This document shows, one piece after another, positions 1 to 7,585 of a DNA stretch of 64,000 bases. The number at the start of each line of letters is the position of its first letter. Position 1 is the stretch's first letter. A model generated the notes under the pieces. It ran no database searches. It saw only the letters and a program-made list of their open reading frames with translations, and was not told the DNA's origin. A program made the translations under genes and the position numbers. The stretch comes from CAWEEP01 sp963808125 (lineage in GTDB: Bacteria > Chloroflexota > Dormibacteria > Aeolococcales > Aeolococcaceae). Where the stretch lies: contig CAWEEP010000056.1 in assembly GCA_963808125.1 (NCBI GenBank), positions 1 through 64,000 on the forward strand, written 5' to 3'.

Positions 1-497
1 TCCACTAGTGCTGACTCGTGGTTCTGTGGCCACTATACTCACCGGACCCACGCTCGCTCCCCTCCCCTCGCGCGGTAGTGGCAAGGCATCCCCGTGGGCT
101 TGACCCGGTACGACGGGCCACCATGAGGTGGAGGCCAACCCCACAAAGGGGCTTGAGGTCGGAACCTCCTCCAGGTCGTGCCGGAAATCGCTTATTCCAC
201 CTAATCCAGCAAAACTCGCGAAAGCCGCGACCTCGCTCCTCGCCGCGGCCGGTGCACCTTTGGCGCCGTCCTCCACGCTGAGCAGCTGCTGCTCGAGGGG
301 CCCCGGCCGGGAAGCCCGATACGCGCCTGGACGGCGACTGAGGACAGCGACCGCCCGCGGCTGCTCTGGAACGGATGTTCGTGAGCGGCCGCTTAGAGCA
401 ACGCCTTGCTGAGATCAGCACCTCAAATGCGTTGCTCTAGGGATTTCTCTGTCCGGGCAACCATCGGTCGGCCAAAGTCCATACACGGTAAGGGAAA
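1..497. other. no recognisable gene; right end of a further island
   Basis: I see no gene I can support here. Open frames on both strands have no recognisable motif. The last ~35 bases (about 461-497) match the segment before the attachment fragment at 7255, so this stretch is best read as the right-hand part of another element of the tRNA-Thr island array whose left end lies outside the window. Confidence 0.5.
394..439. repeat. stem-loop with tRNA-Thr-like arms
   Basis: The arms AGAGCAACGC (395-404) and GCGTTGCTCT (429-438) are perfect inverted repeats around a 24-nt loop. TAGAGCAACGCCTTG at 394-408 matches the D-stem to anticodon segment of the intact tRNA-Thr at 17133-17207, and the right arm matches the same segment in the other orientation. 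It may be a recombination-related remnant of the tRNA target, or chance. Confidence 0.35.
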
Positions 498-552
498 TGG
501 AGCCCAAGGTGGGAATCGAACCCACGACCTACGCCTTACCAAGGCGTTGCTC
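498..552 (-). repeat. tRNA-Thr 3' fragment, attachment-site copy 1
   Basis: These 55 bp are identical to the 3' part of the tRNA-Thr(GGT) gene at 17133-17187, from the encoded CCA through the T-arm, variable loop and anticodon stem-loop to the D-stem, where identity stops at GTTGCTC. The 5' part of the tRNA is absent, so this is not a working tRNA. The architecture is that of an att site left by an element integrating into the 3' end of a tRNA gene. Confidence 0.85.
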
Positions 553-652
553 AGAAAGAACGCGATTTCGAATACAAAACCGACCGAGCACGGGGGTTAG
601 GCCGACGTATTTCAGGTTCTTACAGTGGGCTTGAAGTAGGCTTGCAGTAGCG
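553..652. repeat. conserved element left-end module, copy 1 (three 11-bp iterons)
   Basis: This ~100-bp segment directly follows the tRNA fragment and recurs with few changes at 6661, 7310 and 10631. It ends in three adjacent 11-bp units: TTACAGTGGGC (620-630), TTGAAGTAGGC (631-641) and TTGCAGTAGCG (642-652). The 11-bp period is about one helical turn. By analogy with tyrosine-integrase att sites these may be arm-type protein-binding sites; that is inference. Confidence 0.7.
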
Positions 653-803
653 TAGCGTGCGCCCGGTGGCCTCCCCTGCTCTTGGCCGGGGCCGCCTGTT
701 CCCACCCCTCTGGCTGCATCGACGCGTTACGCGGCCCTGGCCGCCCGGCCACTACCCCTCGAGCCGAGGCCACAGCACCCATGTCGGTTCGGCTGGAACG
801 CTG

Positions 804-1693
804 CTATCGCATCTGCTCGAGGGTCGTCGTGAAAGCACGGACAGCTCCAAAAGCCTGCCTTGCCGCTCGCTCCATGTCGTCTGGGCTGGCGCCGGGGAGC
901 GCTATGAACCGGGCGTAGAGCGCGGCCCGACTCGACCGGCGTCGGCGAACTCGACCGTCAGGCGGGCGAGGGCAGCTTGGACGTCCTCACGTTCAAAGGC
1001 GGCGCTCGACCTGGTCGCAGTCGCGGCACCAGCTGGGCCTCCAGGCCATGCCTCCAAGAGCCAGACGATGTCATAGGCATCCTTGAGCTTGACCCTTCCC
1101 ACGAGGGCACCGATCTTGGCGACGAGGAAACCGACAATGCCGGTCACGCGGAATTCCTGGCTGACGACGCCAGCGTCATCCGGAAGGGTCACCTCCCGGA
1201 TGACGGTTTGGGCATCAGCGGAGATGGCTTCGCCCGCATCGAGAGCGATCGCCGAGAGGGTCGATCCCATGTTGTGCTTGGCGGTGGGCGCCCTGGCCGC
1301 CTTCGGACGGAAGAGGGTGCCCGCCGGACGATCATCGGACGCCGGGCAGAAGAACTCGACCGTGAGGCCAAGCCCCGCGGCGCGCTTCCAGCGGAACGAG
1401 TCGGCGGTCGGTTGGTAGCCCGCCCTTGTGAGCCCAGTCTCGATGCGCTCGTACTCTGCCGTGTCTCCCGCCGCCAGGGCAACGCTCAGACACAAGTCGA
1501 GATCGGTTGTACCGACATGGATTGGCCGACCGGCACCAGCGTCGAGAACGAGGAGACCCGGGACCAGCCCACCGATCACAATGACGTGCCCCGCGGCGAA
1601 ACCCAGGTGCCGAAGCAGGTGTGCCGTCTCCCCCAGGATCGCCTTCGAGATTCCAGGGTCGTACTGGCTGATGTGCTGTGGGTCACCAACCAA
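804..1693 (-). CDS. AbiEii-like nucleotidyltransferase toxin, frameshifted
   Basis: The product resembles nucleotidyltransferase toxins of the AbiEii/MNT type. It has a GG motif in VIVIGGLVPG and the metal-binding TDLDLCLSV motif near the N-terminus, and it lies directly after an AbiEi-like regulator. I chose a TTG at 1693 that overlaps the regulator's stop; an in-frame ATG at 1741 is possible, but its extra residues look like antisense of the upstream gene. The original frame stops at 902. Changing frame near 925 gives an extended C-terminus (ARFIALPGASPDDMERAARQ and onward) with a stop at 804, so one indel separates it from a full-length protein. Whether the indel is real or an assembly error cannot be told. 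It would be the toxin of a type IV toxin-antitoxin pair. Confidence 0.65.
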
Positions 1694-2715
1694 TGACTGC
1701 CTCCCGGAACAGGGCTGCTGCGTCTTCGCCGCGCGGCTCATCGAGCATATCGAGCCACACTCTCACCGGTGACGCGAGAGGCGCTGGGCCATTAAATTGG
1801 CGGCCATGGACGCCGACCTCTCCGAGATCGCGCACTAGCACCACGTTCGGCCCGGTGTCAACCGGCTCGGCCTGAAGGCGCGAGCATGCGTCGGCAAGAG
1901 GAACGCTCGGCGCGATCCGAAGCATCGTGATCGGGACGCTCGTGGTCACCGTGGCTCCGTAGATGTGTGCGGCTGCGACCCCGGAGAAGGCGTATTCCAG
2001 TTTGGCGGAGACGGCACGCGCCGAGAGCGTCGTTGTCAGCTTCGTTGGGTCGGTGGATGTAGACGAACGCCAGTCGCCGCTCTCGGATACGTCGAGCTGA
2101 CGGGACGGTCGAGAGCCAGTCGAGGAGATCACCGGGATTGGGGACCGTGCGACGAAGAGACCGCGCTCGACCCGTGGCGGCTACCAGCCCTTCGTCCTGG
2201 AGTCGCGCCAGGACACGGTGGGCCTCTCCGGTCGAGGAGGCCGCGGCACGGGCGAGTTCCGGTACCGACCACTCTCGACCTGGCTCGGCCAGCAACGACT
2301 GGATCGTCCGCACGCCGACAACTCCGATCCCGGCAGGCGCGTGGCCTGTGGTCCGGCGACGGTTCGAATGGCCTTCGATGTGGACATACAGACCAGGGAC
2401 GTCGATGTGAGCTGCTCCGGTGCCATCGGCATAGGCGCATCCCGCGCTCTCCAGCTCCCTCCGGACATGCTCCGGCAGGCGCTCAGCCACGACAAAGCTC
2501 AGCTTGTCAGGACCAGCCAGGGCGACAAGCAGCGTCGCTGTTGCCCTCGCGTACGGGCGTATTCCCCCGGAAACCAGGGCCAAGGGCCAAGAGCGTCCGT
2601 TGACCCGAAGAGTGGTCTTCGAACGGCCGGAGCGTACGACAAGACCGGGAAGAGTTGTGAGGATTTCGCCGCTCCGGGCTGGTACCTCACGCCCCAGCTC
2701 TATCGTGACGGCCAT
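1683..2715 (-). CDS. AbiEi-like antitoxin/transcriptional regulator, frameshifted
   Basis: A winged-helix region (around SVPELARAAASSTGEAHRVL) is followed by a C-terminal domain typical of AbiEi-type type IV antitoxins (SGVAAAHIYGA, then GPNVVLVRDL, then VRVWLDMLDEPRGEDAAALF). The first part is in one frame from ATG 2715. Near position 2055, after FVYI, the reading has to change frame to continue to the stop at 1683. Upstream is a good Shine-Dalgarno (AGGAG, 6 nt before ATG) and a strong inverted repeat at 2727-2758, as expected for an autoregulating antitoxin. It is coupled to the nucleotidyltransferase gene that follows. The single frameshift may be a sequencing indel. Confidence 0.65.
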
Positions 2716-2726
2716 GGTTCACTCCT

Positions 2727-2773
2727 GGCTATCATTCAGTGCACAGTGGATGATAGCCCACAATGAACGATAG
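2727..2773 (-). promoter_or_regulatory. operator-like inverted repeats upstream of the AbiEi-like gene
   Basis: GGCTATCATTCA (2727-2738) and the reverse complement of 2747-2758 (GGCTATCATCCA) form 12-bp arms with one mismatch; the inner 9 bp are perfect. A third half-site, TGAACGATAG (2764-2773), follows in the second orientation, 17 bp from its neighbour. The cluster ends 12 nt before the antitoxin start codon, where an autorepressor would bind. Binding is inferred from the known autoregulation of AbiEi-type antitoxins. Confidence 0.6.
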
Positions 2774-2988
2774 CGCACGGGCTCACGACCCACCCCGCCT
2801 CGTAGGCGTCGCTCGGGATCGGCCCGGGCTTCGCCAGGTGTCTCTCCCCCACCCAGAGGGCCATGGAGCTTGCTGATGGTCCGGCCGTGGTATGAAGGGA
2901 CGTCCGATGCGCGGTCATTTGGCCGAGCTAGAGGGCGCTGCCATCCTGGCGACGGTGCCGCCCCTCGACGTCTCTGGACCCCGATACG

Positions 2989-5463
2989 ATGTCGCCAAGT
3001 GAACGCCGGTTCGCTCATCGCGATTCGGGTAGCCTGATGCAGCTCAATGAGGAGGCCGATTTCCGTGCCGCGGTGAGCAACGACCTCGAGATCCGGCTTC
3101 AGTCGGCCCTGGCCACCATCGACGAGTTGCGCCGGGAGAACGCTCGGCTCCAGGCATTGGCGGCCGGCGTGGCGGTGCCCACGTCTCCCCTGCTGACGTC
3201 ACCCCCTGGGTCTCCTATCGCCGATGTCACCGTCGATGCCCACTCTCCCGACGGAGAGAAGATCGCCCTCTTCCGCCGGCTCTTCCGAGGTCGACAGGAC
3301 GTCTACGCCCATCGGTGGGAGGCGCGCGACGGCCGAAGCGGCTACTCCCCCGCCCTCCGACCCGGGGCGAGTCGGGAGCGGGGTCAGCGGCCGGACCCGG
3401 AGGTGCTGCTGCCGCTGGATGACGAGGTGGTTCAGAGCCACCTCCTCGGGCGGCGGGTCATCGGCGTCTATCCCCTCCTGAGCAACGAGACCTGCTGGTT
3501 CCTGGCCATCGACTTCGATAAGTCGTCGTGGCAAGACGACGTCGCCGCCGTGTGGCGGGCCTGCGACGCCCTCGGCGTGCCCGCCTCCGTGGAGCGGTCG
3601 CGGTCGGGTCGAGGCGGCCACATCTGGATCTTCTTCGACCGTCCGGTGGCCGCCGCGCTCGCGCGCAACCTCGGGTGCACCCTGCTGACCCAGGCGATCG
3701 ATCACCGCCACCAGATCGGCCTCGCCTCCTACGACCGGCTGTTTCCCAGTCAGGACACCATGCCCAAGGGCGGATTCGGCAACCTGATCGCCCTGCCCTT
3801 GCAGCGCCTGGCCCGGCGGGACGACAACACCGTCTTCCTGGATCGCGACTTCCAACCCTTCCCCGACCAGTGGCGTTACCTGGCTTCGGTGAACCCGCTC
3901 TTGGCTGCGGACTGCGAACGGATTGTACGCAAAGCTGCCCGCGCCGGAACGATCCTGGGAGTGGACGCATCCTGGTTCGAGACCGACGAGGAGGCTAATC
4001 AGCCGTGGACCCTGACGCCATCCCGGCGCCGAGTTGAGGCGCGGATCGCCGGACCGCTGCCCGCTGCGGTCGAGGTGGTCATCGCCAATCGCGTTTTCAT
4101 CGCCACGGCCGATCTCCCTCCGGCACTCATCAGCCGGCTGCGGCGCCTGGCAGCGTTTCCCAACCCCGAGTTCTACCAGGCTCAGGCGATGCGTCTGTGG
4201 ACGGGCAACAAACCGCGGGTGATCGACTGCTCCGAGGATTTCCCCGCCCATCTGGCGTTGCCTCGAGGTGCGCTCGATGAGGTCCGAAGCCTGCTGGAGC
4301 GACATGGCGTCCGGGTTGACATTCGCGACCAGCGCCAGTTCGGCGTGCCCGTGTCCTTGACGTTTCATGGCGAGCTGACCCCAGCCCAGCGCGAGGCGGC
4401 AGACGCGCTCGCCGCCCACGACCTCGGCGTGCTGGCCGCACCGACCGCCTTTGGCAAGACGGTGATCGGTGCCTGGCTCATTGCCCGGCGCGGCGTCAAC
4501 ACCCTGGTGCTGGTCCACCGGCAACAGCTGGCCGACCAATGGCGGGAGCGGCTGGCAACGTTCCTCGACATCCCTCCGCGCTCGATCGGTCAGTTCGGAG
4601 CTGGCCGCAACAAGGGCAGGGGCACGATCGACATCGGCATGCTGCAAAGCCTGAGCCCTCGGGGCGAGGTCAAGGATCTGGTCGCCGACTACGGACACGT
4701 TCTCGTCGACGAGTGCCACCACGTCCCGGCGGTGAGCTTCGAGCGAGTGCTCCGGGAGGCCCGAGCGCGCTATGTGACCGGGCTCACGGCGACACCCACC
4801 CGCAAGGACGGGCACGACCCGATCGTGGTCATGCAATGCGGGCCCATTCGGCATCGCGTCGATGCCCGGCAGCAGGCCGAATTGCGTCCATTCGCGCATG
4901 TGGTGGTCCCCAGGATGACGCGGTTCACCCTGCCCCCGGAGTTGGTCGACCCTGGCATCCAGGAGATCTACTCGCGCCTGGTGGCGGACCGGCCGCGGAC
5001 AGAGAGGATTGTGGCGGACGTTCTCGAGGCCATCAGCCGGGGCCACTCGCCGCTGGTCCTGACCGAGCGAACCGAGCATCTGGAACAGATGCAAGAGCTC
5101 CTGGCGTCGCATGTCGAGCACTTGGTCGTCCTGCGCGGCGGGATGGGGGCCGGCCAGCGCCGGGCGGTGGCCGCCGCGCTCAAGGCGATCCCCGACAACG
5201 CTCCTCGCGTCCTCCTGGCCACCGGGCGGTACATTGGCGAGGGCTTCGACGACGCCCGACTTGACACCCTGTTCCTGGCACTGCCCGTCTCCTGGCGCGG
5301 CACCGTTCAACAGTATGCCGGCCGTCTCCACCGGCTTCACGATCGCAAGCGCGCTGTGACGATCGTCGATTACGTGGATGTCTTCGTGCCGATGCTGGCC
5401 AGGATGCACCAGAAGCGGCTCCGCGGCTACGCCGCCATCGGGTACTCGGTCGCCGAACCCTGA
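2989..5463 (+). CDS. TOTE-type archaeo-eukaryotic primase fused to SF2 helicase
   Basis: This 824-residue protein has a short N-terminal coiled coil (about 30-60), then a primase-like domain: catalytic Asp pair in FLAIDFDKSSW (~175-177), GGH in SGRGGHIWIFF (~210), then GNLIALPLQR. It ends in a superfamily 2 helicase with Walker A APTAFGKTV (~485), DECHH (~575), LTATPTRKDG (~600) and motif VI QYAGRLHR (~775). This primase-plus-helicase layout is the one described in TOTE predicted conflict systems, where it is thought to act on invading nucleic acid. All key residues are present and there is no frameshift. The start may instead be ATG 3037. It is divergent from the AbiE-like pair and shares its island, consistent with defence cargo. 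Confidence 0.8.
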   Translation: MSPSERRFAHRDSGSLMQLNEEADFRAAVSNDLEIRLQSALATIDELRRENARLQALAAGVAVPTSPLLTSPPGSPIADVTVDAHSPDGEKIALFRRLFRGRQDVYAHRWEARDGRSGYSPALRPGASRERGQRPDPEVLLPLDDEVVQSHLLGRRVIGVYPLLSNETCWFLAIDFDKSSWQDDVAAVWRACDALGVPASVERSRSGRGGHIWIFFDRPVAAALARNLGCTLLTQAIDHRHQIGLASYDRLFPSQDTMPKGGFGNLIALPLQRLARRDDNTVFLDRDFQPFPDQWRYLASVNPLLAADCERIVRKAARAGTILGVDASWFETDEEANQPWTLTPSRRRVEARIAGPLPAAVEVVIANRVFIATADLPPALISRLRRLAAFPNPEFYQAQAMRLWTGNKPRVIDCSEDFPAHLALPRGALDEVRSLLERHGVRVDIRDQRQFGVPVSLTFHGELTPAQREAADALAAHDLGVLAAPTAFGKTVIGAWLIARRGVNTLVLVHRQQLADQWRERLATFLDIPPRSIGQFGAGRNKGRGTIDIGMLQSLSPRGEVKDLVADYGHVLVDECHHVPAVSFERVLREARARYVTGLTATPTRKDGHDPIVVMQCGPIRHRVDARQQAELRPFAHVVVPRMTRFTLPPELVDPGIQEIYSRLVADRPRTERIVADVLEAISRGHSPLVLTERTEHLEQMQELLASHVEHLVVLRGGMGAGQRRAVAAALKAIPDNAPRVLLATGRYIGEGFDDARLDTLFLALPVSWRGTVQQYAGRLHRLHDRKRAVTIVDYVDVFVPMLARMHQKRLRGYAAIGYSVAEP

Positions 5464-5526
5464 CATAGCGCCACCCGAGGCGGGAATCGAGTGCGGCCGC
5501 CGAACCGCCAGCACCAGCATGCTGGC

Positions 5527-5586
5527 GTGGGCGACGCTGACCTCACTCGAGCGCGAAAGGCCGGACCCGATGTGCCCACCCCATAC
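5527..5586. repeat. 59-60-bp dispersed repeat, copy A
   Basis: The segment starting GTGGGCGACGCTGACCTCAC and ending near CCCACCCCATAC is nearly identical to 7025-7083. Its ends carry GTGGGC and GCCCAC, so it could fold on itself, and a short palindrome (CCAGCATGCTGG) lies just before it. It sits between the helicase stop and the next gene. Its nature (small mobile repeat, terminator or structured RNA) is unknown. Confidence 0.6.
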
Positions 5587-5634
5587 ACTTTCTTTCGCCT
5601 GCAAACTAATGGATGCATCAATCAGGAGAGTCCG

Positions 5635-6099
5635 ATGTCCCCCACACCCACCCGACACTGGTTCGCGAACCACGTCTTCAATCCGCTGGTGGCGGGGCTC
5701 ACCCGCCTCGGCGTCAGCGTTCGCGGCTCACGGATCCTGGCCGTCCGCGGTCGCAAGACCGGCGCATGGCGGACGACCCCGGTGGGCCTGCTCACCCATG
5801 AGGGTGCACGCTACCTGGTCGCGCCAACCGGTGTGACCCAGTGGGTACGCAACGTCCGCGCCGGCGGCGATGTCGAGCTGCGCCGGGGGCGGCGCCGCGA
5901 GCCCGTCGCCCTGGTCGAGCTCACCAACGACGAGAAGCTTCCGGTGCTGCGCGCCTATCTGCGCCGCTGGAAAGTGATGGTCCGCGCCTTCTTCCAGGGG
6001 GTCGGACCCGATGCGCCGGACGCCGACCTGGCGCGCATCGCGCCGGGTTACCCGGCGTTTCGCGTCTCCGGCCCGAAGCCGCCGTCACCCGGCGGCTGA
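5635..6099 (+). CDS. DDN-like deazaflavin (F420)-dependent nitroreductase family protein
   Basis: This 154-residue protein matches the Ddn family of small split-barrel F420-binding oxidoreductases. Family-like segments are the N-terminal NHVFNPLVAGLTRLG, RGRKTGAWRTTPVGLLTHEG, VAPTGVTQWVRNVRAGGDVEL and the C-terminal PGYPAFRV. ATG 5635 is preceded by CAGGAGAG, a good ribosome-binding site; longer in-frame extensions upstream are not needed. Family members reduce quinones or nitroaromatics with F420H2; the substrate here cannot be inferred. It is cargo at the right end of island I, just after the primase-helicase. Confidence 0.75.
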   Translation: MSPTPTRHWFANHVFNPLVAGLTRLGVSVRGSRILAVRGRKTGAWRTTPVGLLTHEGARYLVAPTGVTQWVRNVRAGGDVELRRGRRREPVALVELTNDEKLPVLRAYLRRWKVMVRAFFQGVGPDAPDADLARIAPGYPAFRVSGPKPPSPGG

Positions 6100-6255
6100 A
6101 CCCTCGGCGCCGGCGCGGTTCCCGCCCAGCAGGGACCGGCCCAGCAGCAGCGCGTTGCGCGGATCCTCACCGACTCGGCGGACCCCGTGGGGCCACCAGT
6201 CGGTGCCGAAGGGGAGGTCAAGGCGGACGGTGAAGCCCTCCGAACGCAGCCGTCG
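6085..6255 (-). pseudogene. C-terminal remnant of a proline dehydrogenase
   Basis: Read on the minus strand, about 50 codons give LRSEGFTVRLDLPFGTDWW followed by PHGVRRVGEDPRNALLLGR and a stop at 6085-6087. The pattern (short strand, then PFG/PYG-D-W, then RR and E-P-N) is that of the conserved C-terminus of bacterial proline dehydrogenases. An in-frame stop lies just upstream (near 6257), so nothing but the tail remains. It overlaps the convergent end of the DDN-like gene. The identification rests on recalled family sequences. Confidence 0.5.
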
Positions 6256-6481
6256 CTCTCAGTCGGGCCGGGCGCCGCGGAGCATTGGAAGGCAGTAGCT
6301 GCATCTCGCGTCGCGCCGACGGCCTCTGTTGATTTCGAGCCCAGCGCTTGCCGGCCAGATTGGCGCCCTGAGCAGCGCCCGCCTCACACCTGAGGGATTG
6401 GCGCGTCTATAGAACCGGCCCAGCCCTCGAACCAGACGGCCCTGGTTGCACTTCGAACATTCCTGCGCCTACGTCCGGGAG
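6256..6481. other. no gene seen
   Basis: Between the proline-dehydrogenase remnant and the right-end repeats of island I, I find no frame with recognisable coding character on either strand. Confidence 0.4.
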
Positions 6482-6606
6482 GCGCCGGCGCGCGAACCCC
6501 GTGCGACCCCGGTGCGAACAGAGCCCGGCTACCGTCTGCCCGGCTACCGTCTGCCCGGCTACCGTCAAATAGAGCCCAAGGTGGTGTCGGAGCCCAAGGT
6601 GGTGTC
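6482..6606. repeat. right-end type B with iterated micro-repeats
   Basis: The first part (about GCGAACCCCGTGCGACCCC to GAACAGAGCC) is shared with the segments before the tRNA sequences at 10576 and 17133. Here the 15-bp unit GGCTACCGTCTGCCC is repeated, and then an 18-bp unit containing GAGCCCAAGGTGGTGTCG occurs twice (6573-6606) before the full fragment. The first 12-13 bases of the tRNA-derived core have thus been iterated. Confidence 0.7.
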
Positions 6607-6660
6607 GGAGCCCAAGGTGGGAATCGAACCCACGACTTACGCCTTACCAAGGCGTTGCTC
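6607..6660 (-). repeat. tRNA-Thr 3' fragment, attachment-site copy 2
   Basis: This is the same tRNA-Thr 3' segment as at 498-552, with one substitution in the T-arm/variable region (ACTTACGCC instead of ACCTACGCC) and with CCG instead of CCA at the tRNA 3' end. It marks the border between island I and the 0.6-kb island II. Confidence 0.85.
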
Positions 6661-6764
6661 AGAAAGAAAGAACGCGATTTCGAATACAAAACCGACCGAG
6701 CACGGGGGTTAGGCCGACGTATTTCAGGTTCTTACAGTGGGCTTGAAGTAGGGTTGCAGCATCG
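6661..6764. repeat. conserved element left-end module, copy 2
   Basis: This is the same module as at 553-652, with a 4-bp AAAG duplication at its start. The iterons are TTACAGTGGGC (6732), TTGAAGTAGGG (6743) and TTGCAGCATCG (6754); the third is more diverged than in the other copies. Confidence 0.7.
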
Positions 6765-7254
6765 TTCGTCACGTCTTCCCGGTCCGCGTGAGACCCAGTG
6801 TGCCGCCCACCCGGGATCAATCACCTCACTTGCCCCAAACACAACGCTTGACCATAACATTCGCGGTGGAAGTGACCGGGTGCTCGCTTCGCCACTGCTC
6901 CCGCTTCCGCGCCGGCCTGGTGATCCCTCACCCCCGGGTGCGGGCGGCCCTGGAGCGGCTGGCCACTGGAGGGTGAGGTCGGCCGGCGGTGCGCCTCAAG
7001 CATTCCCCATTCCCCAACACTGGGGTGGGCGACGCTGACCTCACTCGAGCGCGAAGGGCCGGACCCGATGTGCCCACCCCATGCGGCTGTCCTTGCGGCG
7101 GTTGCCGCGCCGGAGAGGCTGGGATCAATCTGGCAGGCAGAGGTGGCGGCCAAGCGCTACCGCTTGAACTCTGAGGCTTGGCCCCCGGCAGATGGGACCC
7201 GTCCTCTTGGTGGCCGACCATCGGTTGGCAAAAGTCCATACACGGTAAGGAAAA
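6765..7254. other. island II interior, no gene
   Basis: Between the left module and the type A right end (about 7214-7254, shared with 461-497) I find no coding region I can support. The only notable item is the 59-bp repeat at 7025-7083. The unit therefore has both ends of an element but no cargo. Confidence 0.55.
7025..7083. repeat. 59-bp dispersed repeat, copy B
   Basis: Near-identical to 5527-5586 and in the same orientation. A small palindromic stretch (CCCCAACACTGGGG) precedes it, as a different palindrome precedes copy A. Conserved core with variable palindromic prefix is the visible pattern. Confidence 0.6.
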
Positions 7255-7309
7255 TGGAGCCCAAGGTGGGAATCGAACCCACGACCTACGCCTTACCAAG
7301 GCGTTGCTC
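7255..7309 (-). repeat. tRNA-Thr 3' fragment, attachment-site copy 3
   Basis: Fifty-five bp identical to the 3' part of the intact tRNA-Thr. It is preceded by right-end type A, as copy 1 is, and followed by the left-end module. Confidence 0.85.
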
Positions 7310-7409
7310 AGAAACAACGCGATTTCGAATACGAAACCGGGCGAGCACGGGGGTTAGGCCGACGCATTTCAGGTTCTTGAAGTGGGCTTGAAGTAGGTTT
7401 GAAGTAGCG
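7310..7409. repeat. conserved element left-end module, copy 3
   Basis: This is the clearest copy of the module. The three 11-bp iterons are almost perfect: TTGAAGTGGGC (7377), TTGAAGTAGGT (7388) and TTGAAGTAGCG (7399). It lies upstream of the AbiE operon of island III. Confidence 0.7.
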
Positions 7410-7549
7410 TGCGCCGCTGCGGCGTGGCTGCTGGCACGGTCCCATCCCTGCCGCGGATCGCTCAAGCGACAGGGCACTGGGCTGGCCCAGCCGCGCTGAG
7501 GGGCTGGGCGGCGTGGCGCCATCGGGGACCGGTGCTAGGGAAAGAGCCC

Positions 7550-7579
7550 TTGGTCAAGTTGCTTTTGTTGGGGTATTAT
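7550..7579 (+). promoter_or_regulatory. putative promoter of the island III AbiE operon
   Basis: A -10-like TATTAT (7574-7579) is preceded 18 bp upstream by a weak -35-like TTGGTC (7550-7555). The expected start of transcription falls at or next to ATG 7586, suggesting a leaderless mRNA. Confidence 0.4.
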
Positions 7580-7585
7580 GGCGCC

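Noticed and set aside
3199..5673. 824-codon open frame on the minus strand opposite the primase-helicase
   Set aside because: It mirrors the plus-strand gene, has a biased Gly/Ala/Gln/Asp composition and no motif. The plus-strand gene has complete primase and helicase motifs.
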